From: a virus
Length of the DNA: 34,376 bases
Virus record (IMG/VR): IMGVR_UViG_3300025137_000133
Location: 1 to 34,376 of that record
Reading direction: 5' to 3' (one strand)
Part shown: piece by piece, positions 27,106 through 34,376 of the stretch
Layout of the letters: each line of letters starts with the position of its first letter
Numbering within the stretch: position 1 is the first letter of the stretch
Translations under genes and position numbers: made by a program
The notes under the pieces: model-generated
What the model was told of the DNA's origin: nothing
Databases searched by the model: none
Seen by the model: the letters and a program-made list of their open reading frames with translations, nothing else

Positions 27106-27131
27106 CATAGGATATTAATCCATTATATATA
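27102..27131 (+). promoter_or_regulatory. Strong sigma70-like promoter of the early/replication operon
   Basis: Perfect TTGACA (27102-27107) is followed by TATATA at 16- or 18-base spacing (27124-27129 or 27126-27131) in an AT-rich run. The TGA stop of the preceding gene (27103-27105) is inside the -35. An AAGGAG site at 27139-27144 then serves the ATG at 27155. This is the best -35 match in any intergenic region of the window. Confidence 0.6.
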
Positions 27132-27154
27132 ACTTATGAAAGGAGAAAACAAAA

Positions 27155-27700
27155 ATGATAAATCTCGAGGAAGACAAGTTAGAGTCGTTAGCGAATGTTA
27201 ATGACGCTAAATCTTTATCTGCGCAATGTGTAAAACTTCAGGCAACTGAAACAGATCTCAAAGCTGCAGAAGAACAAGTCAAAAAACTAAAAAAAGAGGT
27301 AGACCATTTGTCTGGTGAAGTCATCCCAACGATGATGCAAGAGATGAATTTAGCTACTTTAAAATTAGCAGACGGTTCCGCTGTTGAAGTGAAACCCGTC
27401 TACGGTGCTTCTATTCCTGTTGCAAAAAAGGAAGAGGCATTTAACTGGCTTCGTAGTAATGGCCTAGGGGACCTTATTAAAAATGAGGTAACCGTTTCCT
27501 TCGGTCGTAACGAAGATAACAAGGCAGCAGAATATGCTGGTCTTGCACAAGGTCAAGGGTATCAACCTGTCCAGAAGTTAAAGGTTGAACCTATGACACT
27601 TAAAGCATTAGTCAGGGAGCGTATCGAAGCTGGACAAGATATGCCCTCTGACCTATTTAACGTGTTCGCAGGAAACCGAACAAAAATAACAAGGAAATAA
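27155..27700 (+). CDS. Conserved phage protein with coiled coil, unknown function
   Basis: This 181-residue protein starts after AAGGAG. Residues 28-54 form a coiled coil (LQATETDLKAAEEQVKKLKKEVDHL), after which comes a compact alpha/beta region: VIPTMMQEMNLATLKLADGSAVEVKPVYGASIP, EEAFNWLRSNGLGDLIKNEVTVSFGRNED and a KVEPMTLKALVRERIEAG..P.DLF. ending. This layout is common in marine phages, adjacent to the gene found next here. No catalytic motif is seen; a role in DNA metabolism is inferred from its place at the head of the replication operon. Confidence 0.7.
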   Translation: MINLEEDKLESLANVNDAKSLSAQCVKLQATETDLKAAEEQVKKLKKEVDHLSGEVIPTMMQEMNLATLKLADGSAVEVKPVYGASIPVAKKEEAFNWLRSNGLGDLIKNEVTVSFGRNEDNKAAEYAGLAQGQGYQPVQKLKVEPMTLKALVRERIEAGQDMPSDLFNVFAGNRTKITRK

Positions 27701-27705
27701 GAAAA

Positions 27706-28488
27706 ATGAGCAAAGAACAGCTAATGAAAAAGTCTAGTGCAGGTGCACTAGCCGTATCTAACCTAGAGGCAGATGCGAATATGGGAATGGGAAACATAAC
27801 TCAAGAAGATCTTGCGTTACCATTTCTTAAGATCCTGGGACAGCTTTCACCGGAAGTTAACAAACGAGACGGTAAGTATGTCGAAGGGGCAACACCTGGC
27901 ATGATCTACAATACAGTTACAGGTGATTTGTTTGATGGTGAGAAAGGTATTCAAGTAATACCTTGTTACTACAAACTAGAGTATGTTGAATGGAAAGATA
28001 GAGGTAAGGATGGATCGGGTGCTCCGGTAAACATTTATCCTTCTTCAAGTGATATACTTTCAAAAACAACTAGAGGTGCAGACTTCAAAGATAGATTATC
28101 AAATGGTAATTACATTGAGAAGACTGCGCAACATTTTGTTATTGTTAGTGGAGACTCTCCAGCAACAGCGTTGATCGCTATGAAATCTACTCAGTTAAAA
28201 ACTAGTAGAACTTGGAATAGTATGATTCAACAAATTAAGCTGAAAGGTAAGGATGGAAAACTCTTTACTCCAGCTGCGTTTAGTCATCAATATCATTTAA
28301 AAACTGTGCAACAGTCTAACGACAAAGGCACATGGTTTGGATGGTCCGTAAGTAAAATTGGAACTGTGCAAGATGGTGCTCTTTACCAACAAGCCAAAGC
28401 GTTTGCGACTAGCATTTCTAAAGGAGATGTTAAGGTAAAACATGGTGAGGAAACTACAGCTCAATCCGATAAGGGAACGCATTACTAG
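27706..28488 (+). CDS. Conserved early protein, possible ssDNA-binding role by context
   Basis: This 260-residue protein begins five bases after the previous stop. Conserved features: LALPFLKILGQLSPEV and KYVEGATPGMIYNTVTG at 36-73, then VIPCYYKLEYVEW; a middle part with SHQYHLKTVQQ and GTWFGWSVSK, and an acidic/polar C-terminal tail (EETTAQSDKGTHY). Phage single-stranded DNA binding proteins often end in a mobile acidic tail and lie beside primase and polymerase, as here, but this tail is only mildly acidic and no OB-fold signature can be proved by eye. The gene ends where a strong hairpin begins. Confidence 0.55.
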   Translation: MSKEQLMKKSSAGALAVSNLEADANMGMGNITQEDLALPFLKILGQLSPEVNKRDGKYVEGATPGMIYNTVTGDLFDGEKGIQVIPCYYKLEYVEWKDRGKDGSGAPVNIYPSSSDILSKTTRGADFKDRLSNGNYIEKTAQHFVIVSGDSPATALIAMKSTQLKTSRTWNSMIQQIKLKGKDGKLFTPAAFSHQYHLKTVQQSNDKGTWFGWSVSKIGTVQDGALYQQAKAFATSISKGDVKVKHGEETTAQSDKGTHY

Positions 28489-28540
28489 TTTCTCCCTCGA
28501 GAGAAACAGGGTCGGTGACGGGAGACTTGATCCGGCCCTG
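28488..28540 (+). promoter_or_regulatory. Two tandem GC-rich hairpins between early genes
   Basis: Hairpin 1: GTTTCTC (28488-28494) pairs with GAGAAAC (28501-28507), 7 bp, six-base loop. Hairpin 2: CAGGGTCGG (28507-28515) pairs with CCGGCCCTG (28532-28540), 9 bp with one G-U, 16-base loop. Their arms abut at 28507 and are much more GC-rich than the surroundings. No U-tract follows. Candidate roles: RNA processing site, attenuator or protein-binding site controlling the primase gene, which starts 12 bases later without a ribosome binding site. Confidence 0.6.
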
Positions 28541-28551
28541 AATGATGACTT

Positions 28552-30180
28552 ATGGAAAAAAGATTTGTAGAGATATTTACAGGATTAAAAAGAGATTATG
28601 GGTATGCTGACCCTCAGTCTGCGTACAAAGATCCCTCTACGGGTAAATTAAAGATAGAACATTTTTGGGCAAAGCAACCAGTTACAGAACAAGATTACGA
28701 AAATCATTTAAAAGGAGTTAAGCCAATAGGTATTCAACCTTGTGATGATGAAGGTATGGCTAGGTTTGGTGCCATAGATATTGATTCAAAAGCTTATGAT
28801 CAATTTGATACAAGAAAATATTTAGAGATCATAGATAAAAATAAAATTCCTGTCATACCAGTAAAATCAAAAAGTGGTGGATTACATTTGTATGTATTTA
28901 CAGATAAACCTGTCAAAGCTACATTCATTAAATCATTTTTAGAAAAATTATTATATACATTTAATCTTAAGCCAAGCACAGAAGTTTATCCTAAACAAAC
29001 AGAACTAGACCAAGGTGCTAACAGTACATCAGGTAACTTTATTAATTTACCATACTTCAAGAAACAAGAACGAGTTGGTCTTAACTTAGACGGCACAACA
29101 TTTACATTTGAACAATTTATTAAAGTCATAGATGCAAATACAAAAACACAAGAAGAACTAAATGATTTTATCAATGGTCATATCAAAAATATTTTAACAG
29201 GTGGTAATGAAGAATTTGTAGATGGTCCACCTTGTTTGCAAATTATAACTAAAGACCTATCGGCCGATAATAAGTTGGGAGATTACAGAGACAGATTTTT
29301 GTACAACTATATGGTTTTTGCTAAGAAAAAATATGGTGACATTTGGGATAAAAAAGTATTGCAAGCAGCTAGAGATTATATTGTTTATGATAATGAATGG
29401 GGCGATGAAAAAGTTAAGAAAAAAATAAAAGCGTGGGAGAAAGAAACAGCAGGACATACTTGTGATGAAGAACCTATACATGACCATTGTATGAAATCAG
29501 AGTGTGCCAAACGGCAGTTTGGTTTCTTATCTGATAAGATAAAAAGATTCCCACCACTTACAGCTTTAATTAAAATTAATTATTCTCCTGATCCAGAATT
29601 TAGATTTACAATCACATATGTAGATAAGAAAGAAGGAGAAGTTAGTAAACAAGTTATAGCAAGAGACGCCACTTACTTTACCAACCAAGATAGACTTAGA
29701 ACATTGATAGCTGCACATACACCTATCTTCCCACCAAGAGTTACAAATAAGGATTATCAAATAATTATGGAGAACTTATATGAAACACAAAATGTAGAGA
29801 GTCCTCCACCTGGAACATCAGATAAAGAATTATTACAGAAACATTTAGAAGAATATGTAACAGGAGTACAAGCTGTGAGTGATACGTCTTTTAGAAATGG
29901 CAGCACATTGATTGATGATGGCTTTGCTTATTTTGTTTTAGAACCTTTCTTTAATCATCTTAAGAATAAAGAATGGAAAATTAAATTAACAAAGACAGGT
30001 AGAATGATGGAAGACTTTTTTAAAGCTGAGCTTAGTGTATCAAAAAGATATCCTAAAAAAGACTCAGATACTAAATCAAATAACCCTGTCAGATGTATAA
30101 AAATATCTATGCAATACTTTGATGAAGAAGATAACGAATTAGAAATCTTAGATATGAAAGATAAAGAGGATATTCTTTGA
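28552..30180 (+). CDS. Archaeo-eukaryotic type primase (Prim-Pol, AEP superfamily)
   Basis: This 542-residue protein shows catalytic-domain signs: FGAIDIDSK with D76-I-D78 (metal-binding DxD), VIPVKSKSGGLHLYVF with S108-x-G110-x-H112, and GNFINLPYF at 161-169, the third AEP motif with a polar residue before the hydrophobic core. C228 in GPPCLQ, C304, C313 (HDHC) and C318 (SEC) form a four-Cys set like the C-terminal metal or iron-sulphur part of primases, with YNYMVFAKKKYGD.W between. No helicase domain is fused, so helicase activity must come from other genes. It would make RNA or DNA primers for the polymerase encoded downstream. Its stop overlaps the next start (TTGA). Confidence 0.8.
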   Translation: MEKRFVEIFTGLKRDYGYADPQSAYKDPSTGKLKIEHFWAKQPVTEQDYENHLKGVKPIGIQPCDDEGMARFGAIDIDSKAYDQFDTRKYLEIIDKNKIPVIPVKSKSGGLHLYVFTDKPVKATFIKSFLEKLLYTFNLKPSTEVYPKQTELDQGANSTSGNFINLPYFKKQERVGLNLDGTTFTFEQFIKVIDANTKTQEELNDFINGHIKNILTGGNEEFVDGPPCLQIITKDLSADNKLGDYRDRFLYNYMVFAKKKYGDIWDKKVLQAARDYIVYDNEWGDEKVKKKIKAWEKETAGHTCDEEPIHDHCMKSECAKRQFGFLSDKIKRFPPLTALIKINYSPDPEFRFTITYVDKKEGEVSKQVIARDATYFTNQDRLRTLIAAHTPIFPPRVTNKDYQIIMENLYETQNVESPPPGTSDKELLQKHLEEYVTGVQAVSDTSFRNGSTLIDDGFAYFVLEPFFNHLKNKEWKIKLTKTGRMMEDFFKAELSVSKRYPKKDSDTKSNNPVRCIKISMQYFDEEDNELEILDMKDKEDIL

Positions 30181-31613
30181 TAACTAAGATCTATGGTCCA
30201 CCAGGCACAGGTAAAACAGAAAAATTAATTAGAAGAGCAATGGCCTATATTAGAATAGGCACCCCACTAGATCAAATAGGTTACTTTGCATTTACAAGAA
30301 AAGCAGCTAACACAGCAAAGGACAGAATGTTAGAAAAAAATCCGCAGTACAAAAAGAAAGATCTACCATACTTTAGAACGTTTCATTCTTTGGCTTTTCA
30401 AAAACTAAGCCTAGACGAAAGTAAAGTTATGCAAGACTATCATTATGCAGATCTAGGTAGGATCTTAAGTATTAGAGTTAATGTAAGAAAAGATGTAGAT
30501 GCATCACCTTATTTAACTTGTGATAACGAATACTTTCAAATTATTTTAAAAGCAAAAGAAAAATGTATTTCAGTCTGGGATGAGTATTGTTCTGGTGAAT
30601 ATTCTTCGTCGGTTAGATGGGGATTGTTAGAACACATTGAGGCTAATTATAATCAATACAAAAGAAAAAATACCCTACTAAATTACTCGGATATGATAAA
30701 TCAATTTGTAAACAAGCCTCATCTTTGTCCTAGTTTTAAAGTAGTCTTTGTTGATGAAGCTCAAGATCTATCACCCCTACAATGGAAAATGTATGACTTA
30801 TTAAAATCAAACTCTGACGATGTTTACTTAGCTGGCGATGATGATCAAGCTATCTATACTTGGGCAGGTGCAGATGTGAATAGATTTATTAATGAGCCTG
30901 CAAAAGAAAAAGTTTTATCTAGATCAAGACGTATACCTAAAAAGGTTCAAGAACTTTCTTCTGTTGTTATAAGTCGTATTCGTGGATTAAGAGCGACGAA
31001 ACATTATAAAGCAAGAGATGAAGAAGGTAAAGTAGAAAAGATAAGCACATTAGATCATTTAGATTTATTGTCTAACAAATGGTTAATCTTAACTAGAACT
31101 TTAAATAGAGCTGAAGAGATTTGTAAAATTTTAAAAGACAAAGGAATCTATTTTGAAACTAAAAAAGGTAAAAGCTATAATGTAAAATTATACAAGGCTA
31201 TCCTAACTCATATGCAATATATTAATGGCGAAGAGATAACAGAGATCTCTATGAAAGATCTTTTAGATTTTGCTGATAAAGACGATTTACAAGATAAGAG
31301 TTTAAAATGGTATGAAGTATTTAGTAAAGGTAATATTTTGGAACGGAATTATATACGATTAATGCTTTCAAATAAAGAAAAACTTAATCAAGAACCGAGG
31401 ATCAAAGTTTCTACAATACACGCAGCTAAGGGTGGAGAAGCAGCTAATGTTATTTTAGTTTTAGATAATGCTAATAAAATAAGACAAGCTGTGATGAGAA
31501 GTATAACAAAGAGTGACGAAGAGCATAGAGTATGGTATGTAGGAACGACGAGAGCAAAAAGAAATATTTATTTATTACAAGCAAAAATAGAAAGGAAGGG
31601 ATATCAATTATGA
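30177..31613 (+). CDS. UvrD/Rep/Dda-like SF1 DNA helicase
   Basis: This 478-residue protein uses TTG as start: no ATG lies between it and the Walker A motif GPPGTGKT at 7-14, and the overlap TTGA with the primase stop supports coupling. FAFTRKAA at 37-45 (motif Ia region), RTFHSLAF at 67-74, FVDEAQD at 191-197 (motif II), GDDDQAIYTWAGA at 220-232 (motif III), TIHAAKGGEA at 413-422 (motif V) and VGTTRAKRNIYLL at 455-467 (motif VI) are all intact. It is shorter than UvrD/Rep, like T4 Dda. It should unwind DNA 3'-5' or 5'-3' during replication; polarity cannot be read from sequence. Confidence 0.88.
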   Translation: MITKIYGPPGTGKTEKLIRRAMAYIRIGTPLDQIGYFAFTRKAANTAKDRMLEKNPQYKKKDLPYFRTFHSLAFQKLSLDESKVMQDYHYADLGRILSIRVNVRKDVDASPYLTCDNEYFQIILKAKEKCISVWDEYCSGEYSSSVRWGLLEHIEANYNQYKRKNTLLNYSDMINQFVNKPHLCPSFKVVFVDEAQDLSPLQWKMYDLLKSNSDDVYLAGDDDQAIYTWAGADVNRFINEPAKEKVLSRSRRIPKKVQELSSVVISRIRGLRATKHYKARDEEGKVEKISTLDHLDLLSNKWLILTRTLNRAEEICKILKDKGIYFETKKGKSYNVKLYKAILTHMQYINGEEITEISMKDLLDFADKDDLQDKSLKWYEVFSKGNILERNYIRLMLSNKEKLNQEPRIKVSTIHAAKGGEAANVILVLDNANKIRQAVMRSITKSDEEHRVWYVGTTRAKRNIYLLQAKIERKGYQL

Positions 31614-31858
31614 CAGATCCAGATGGATTAGAAAAAGCGTTTCCACAATCAAGACAAATAGGTGGTTCACATTATAAACATTTTCACATTCAGCCGTACG
31701 AATTTATTTCAAAAAATAATCTTTCGTTCTTTCAGGGCTGTGTTGTGAAGTACGTTTGTAGATATTTACATAAAGATAAAATTAAAGATTTAGAAAAGAT
31801 AATTCACTATTGCGAATTGGAGATATTAAAGTTAAAAGATACTAGAAATAAAAAATGA
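31610..31858 (+). CDS. DUF3310 (SaV-like) phage protein
   Basis: This 82-residue protein has its start at the ATGA overlap with the helicase stop and AGGAAGGG ten bases ahead; a longer upstream frame inside the helicase gene is not supported. Residues 18-70 match DUF3310: QIGGSHYKHFHIQPYEFI, FFQGCVVKYVCRY..KDKIKDLEKIIHYCELEI, with the conserved GG.HY, QP.E and KYV.R motifs. As I recall, the T7 gp1.7 nucleotide kinase contains a domain of this family, so a link to nucleotide metabolism is possible. It overlaps the polymerase start by four bases. Confidence 0.8.
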   Translation: MTDPDGLEKAFPQSRQIGGSHYKHFHIQPYEFISKNNLSFFQGCVVKYVCRYLHKDKIKDLEKIIHYCELEILKLKDTRNKK

Positions 31859-33711
31859 AAGTACCTTTATTTGAAGCACAAACAGAGTGGAACGAACCAG
31901 AAGAATATCCTGATCTAAGACAATATGATGAGATAGCAATTGACTTAGAAACTAGAGATCCTGATTTAAAATCTAAAGGATCTGGAGCTGTAATTGGTAA
32001 TGGTGAAGTTGTAGGTATAGCTGTAGCTGTGCCAGGTAGAAAATTTTATTTTCCCATAGCTCATGGCTCAGGACCCAATATGGACAGAAAGCGTACTTTA
32101 GAATGGTTCCAAGATACACTTAAAACAAAAGCTGTTAAAATATTTCACAATGCAATGTACGACGTGTGTTGGATTAGACAAATGGGTTTGAAGATTGAAG
32201 GACTTATTGTTGATACAATGATAGCAGCATCATTGGTTGATGAAAATAGATTTAGATATGATTTAAATAGTTTATCATGGGATTACTTAGGGCATGGTAA
32301 GTCAGAGGCTGCGTTGAATGAAGCAGCTAAGTCAAGAGGATTAGATCCTAAAGCAGATCTATGGCAATTACCAGCGATGGAGGTCGGATCCTATGCAGAG
32401 AAAGATGCTGAGTTAACTTTAGAACTTTGGCAAATATTTAAAAAAGAAATTATACACCAAGACATTGAATCTGTTTTTAATCTTGAGACAGATCTTTTTC
32501 CTTGTCTTGTTGATATGAAGTTTCTTGGTGTGAGGGTAGACTCAGATAAAGCTTCTCGCCTAAAGCAAGAACTAGAAACAGAAGAGAAGAAAATACTATC
32601 ATCGATAAGTAAACAAACCACATTAGAACCTCAGATATGGGCTGCACGAAGTATTGCGAAAATATTTGATAAACTTTCTTTGCCATATGAACGTACTGCT
32701 AAAACAGGTGCTCCTTCCTTTACTAAAAATTTTTTACAAGAACACAAACATCCTGTTGTGCAAATGATAGCTAAAGCTAGAGAAATTAACAAAGCCCACA
32801 CTACATTTATAGATACCATATTAAGATATGAACATAAAGGTCGAATACATGCAGATATAAACCAAATAAGATCTGACCAAGGAGGTACAGTTACAGGTAG
32901 ATTCAGTTATCAAAACCCTAACTTGCAGCAGATTCCAGCTCGTAATAAAGATCTAGGTCCTTTAATTAGATCTTTGTTTTTACCTGATGAAGGAAAAACC
33001 TGGGGATGTTTTGACTACAGCCAACAAGAACCAAGACTAGTAGTTCACTACGCATCTCTACATAAATTTCCATCTGTATATGATGTTGTAGATCAATATG
33101 AAAATGATACTTCAACAGACTTTCACCAAACTGTTGCAGACATGGCAGAAATACCTAGATCTCAAGCTAAAACAATTAACCTTGGATTATTTTATGGAAT
33201 GGGTAAAGCTAAATTACAAGCAGAATTAGGAGTATCGAAAGAAAAAGCTGCAGAATTATTTGATCAATATCATGCTAAAGTTCCTTTTGTAAAACAACTT
33301 ATGAACTCTGCTATGAACAGGGCTCAAGAACGTGGACAAATAAGAACTCTACTAGGTAGATTGTGCAGGTTTCATTTATGGGAACCTAACAGCTTCGGTA
33401 TGCATAAGGCAATGCCCCATGAAGATGCATTACAGGAACACGGACCAGGGATAAAAAGAGCATACACATACAAATCACTCAATAAACTTATACAAGGATC
33501 TGCAGCTGATATGACAAAAAAGTCTATGTTAGATTTATACAAAGAAGGTATAATTGCACATATACAAATACATGATGAACTTTGTGTTTCAGTTGAATCC
33601 GATAAGCAAGCTAAGAAAATTGTTGAAGTGATGGAGAATGCTGTTAAATTAGAAGTTCCCAACAAAGTTGATTATGAATCAGGAAAAAATTGGGGAACAA
33701 TAAATGATTAA
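31855..33711 (+). CDS. DNA polymerase I, family A, with 3'-5' exonuclease
   Basis: This 618-residue protein has proofreading motifs D30-x-E32 (AIDLETRD), N99...D103 (FHNAMYD) and Y180...D184 (YAEKD). Polymerase motif A is FDYSQQEPRL at 386-395 (D387, E392), motif B is RSQAKTINLGLFYGMG at 435-450 (R435, K439, Y447, G448) and motif C is HDE at 573-575. All catalytic residues are present and there is no 5'-3' exonuclease domain, as in phage replicative polymerases. The residue equivalent to E. coli Phe762 is Leu443 rather than Phe or Tyr. It overlaps DUF3310 by four bases and would use the upstream primase for priming. Confidence 0.92.
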   Translation: MKVPLFEAQTEWNEPEEYPDLRQYDEIAIDLETRDPDLKSKGSGAVIGNGEVVGIAVAVPGRKFYFPIAHGSGPNMDRKRTLEWFQDTLKTKAVKIFHNAMYDVCWIRQMGLKIEGLIVDTMIAASLVDENRFRYDLNSLSWDYLGHGKSEAALNEAAKSRGLDPKADLWQLPAMEVGSYAEKDAELTLELWQIFKKEIIHQDIESVFNLETDLFPCLVDMKFLGVRVDSDKASRLKQELETEEKKILSSISKQTTLEPQIWAARSIAKIFDKLSLPYERTAKTGAPSFTKNFLQEHKHPVVQMIAKAREINKAHTTFIDTILRYEHKGRIHADINQIRSDQGGTVTGRFSYQNPNLQQIPARNKDLGPLIRSLFLPDEGKTWGCFDYSQQEPRLVVHYASLHKFPSVYDVVDQYENDTSTDFHQTVADMAEIPRSQAKTINLGLFYGMGKAKLQAELGVSKEKAAELFDQYHAKVPFVKQLMNSAMNRAQERGQIRTLLGRLCRFHLWEPNSFGMHKAMPHEDALQEHGPGIKRAYTYKSLNKLIQGSAADMTKKSMLDLYKEGIIAHIQIHDELCVSVESDKQAKKIVEVMENAVKLEVPNKVDYESGKNWGTIND

Positions 33712-33713
33712 TT

Positions 33714-34364
33714 ATGGCTTATCTAAATGCAAATATACCCGTGCAATATGCACAAATAAAAAGGGAGTATCTTTATGATCTTAAAAAACATCATGGTGAA
33801 GTTGAAGACTGTATTATCTTTGGAATATCTGCAATCACAGGTAAAGCAATTCTCTTTCACGCAATCATGGAAAACGGTGCAATCTTTTATCGCTTACCAA
33901 TTACGGCTTTTATTCAACGTGGCTTTAAACCGGAAGCTGTTCCGCTTCGCAGACTTGACGAGCTTCAGTTATGGAATTGTTTTAGTTATTATCCTTCTGT
34001 TCATTCTTGGGATATCTTAGACGGACAAGCCGGTAAATATATTGGCAAAGATAAAAAATGGCATCCAGGACAGTATTTATTTACTGTTGACTTTGCCCAC
34101 CCCGAAAGTAATATCTTAGATACGGACCATTCAGAGATTCCGCACGAGCATAAATGCGCTCATATCATAGCCCTAGACGATGGGAACTATGCAGCACAAC
34201 CTAACAATAGATGTATTTGGGACATACCTTCTTTCACAGTGAAAGATAATATTCCAGATTGGAAAGTGCAAACTAATGAATGGAATGTGGAAAACACAAG
34301 TAAATGGAAGACCGAAGATACGGATAACTTCTTTTACGAAATAGAGGAGAAGAAACATGATTGA
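33714..34364 (+). CDS. Conserved phage protein, unknown function
   Basis: This 216-residue protein begins two bases after the polymerase stop. Residues 1-60 (MAYLNANIPVQYAQIKREYLYDLKKHHGEVEDCIIFGISAITG overall pattern) and the F..YYPSVHSWD, HPGQYLFTVDFAH and DHSEIPHEHKCAHIIALDDGNYAAQPNNR blocks form a conserved arrangement in pelagic phages. Many His, Asp and Glu residues (PHEHKCAH, VDFAHPE) could bind a metal but no known enzyme signature fits. GC content is slightly higher than upstream. Its stop overlaps the next start (GAGGAG precedes that ATG). Function unknown. Confidence 0.6.
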   Translation: MAYLNANIPVQYAQIKREYLYDLKKHHGEVEDCIIFGISAITGKAILFHAIMENGAIFYRLPITAFIQRGFKPEAVPLRRLDELQLWNCFSYYPSVHSWDILDGQAGKYIGKDKKWHPGQYLFTVDFAHPESNILDTDHSEIPHEHKCAHIIALDDGNYAAQPNNRCIWDIPSFTVKDNIPDWKVQTNEWNVENTSKWKTEDTDNFFYEIEEKKHD

Positions 34365-34376
34365 AAAATGTAAAAA
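34357..34376 (+). CDS. 5' end of next gene, partial
   Basis: ATG at 34357 with GAGGAG upstream opens a frame reading MIEKCK before the window ends. It overlaps the previous gene by eight bases. Too short to identify. Confidence 0.5.

Noticed and set aside
31532-31609. Upstream extension of the DUF3310 gene into the helicase gene
   Set aside because: The ATG at 31610 has AGGAAGGG at good spacing and matches the family start; the extension is helicase sequence in another frame.

Overview
The window is a gene-dense piece of an AT-rich, tailed double-stranded DNA phage. No gene-free stretch exceeds about 75 bases. All genes but one lie on the + strand, usually with 1-20 base overlaps or gaps of a few bases. 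Gene content fits the short-tailed marine phages of SAR11-type alphaproteobacteria (pelagiphage and related uncultured marine podoviruses): a P22 gp10-like stabilisation protein, tail adaptor proteins, large internal virion proteins, 2-oxoglutarate/Fe(II) oxygenases, and a family A DNA polymerase with a stand-alone primase. The host is an inference from these families and the base composition. Terminase, portal, most of the capsid gene, an endolysin and an RNA polymerase are not in the window, so the genome continues beyond at least one end.

Layout. (1) 1-7335, head completion, tail and fibre genes: the 3' end of an upstream gene, a hairpin, a small beta protein, adaptor-type proteins, a protein with a cupredoxin-like domain plus GWGR repeats, two fibre-type proteins (one very glycine-rich) and a conserved virion protein. 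(2) 7380-11367, an even more AT-rich cassette of seven small tightly coupled genes. Six are recognisable non-heme Fe(II)/2-oxoglutarate oxygenases of different subfamilies; the first looks like a divergent or degenerate relative. (3) 11345-16068: a hypothetical gene, the P22 gp10-like protein, three small proteins (one a 54-residue GTG-started gene) and two glycosyltransferases. (4) 16113-25221: five internal/ejection-type virion proteins including a 1387-residue one, then a small coiled-coil plus membrane-helix protein that may be a holin-like component. (5) 25218-26651, minus strand: a SNF2-type helicase convergent with the late genes and divergent from the early genes. (6) 26710-34376, replication and early genes: three conserved unknown proteins, a Prim-Pol type primase, a UvrD/Dda-like helicase, a DUF3310 protein, DNA polymerase I and an unknown protein, then the start of one more gene.

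How the parts may work together. The right arm makes a self-contained replication set (primase, polymerase with proofreading, SF1 and SF2 helicases) read from sigma70-like promoters near 26.7 and 27.1 kb, which suggests use of host RNA polymerase. The left arm builds the virion. The oxygenase cassette and the glycosyltransferase pair sit inside the structural operon rather than with replication genes, so modification of virion proteins or of the host surface is a reasonable hypothesis, but no substrate can be read from the sequence.

Most notable points: the oxygenase array beside a Gly/Pro-rich fibre; an apparently intact type 1 copper ligand set in a virion protein; a pair of GC-rich hairpins before the primase; the overlapping divergent promoter region; and leucine at the Phe762-equivalent position of the DNA polymerase.
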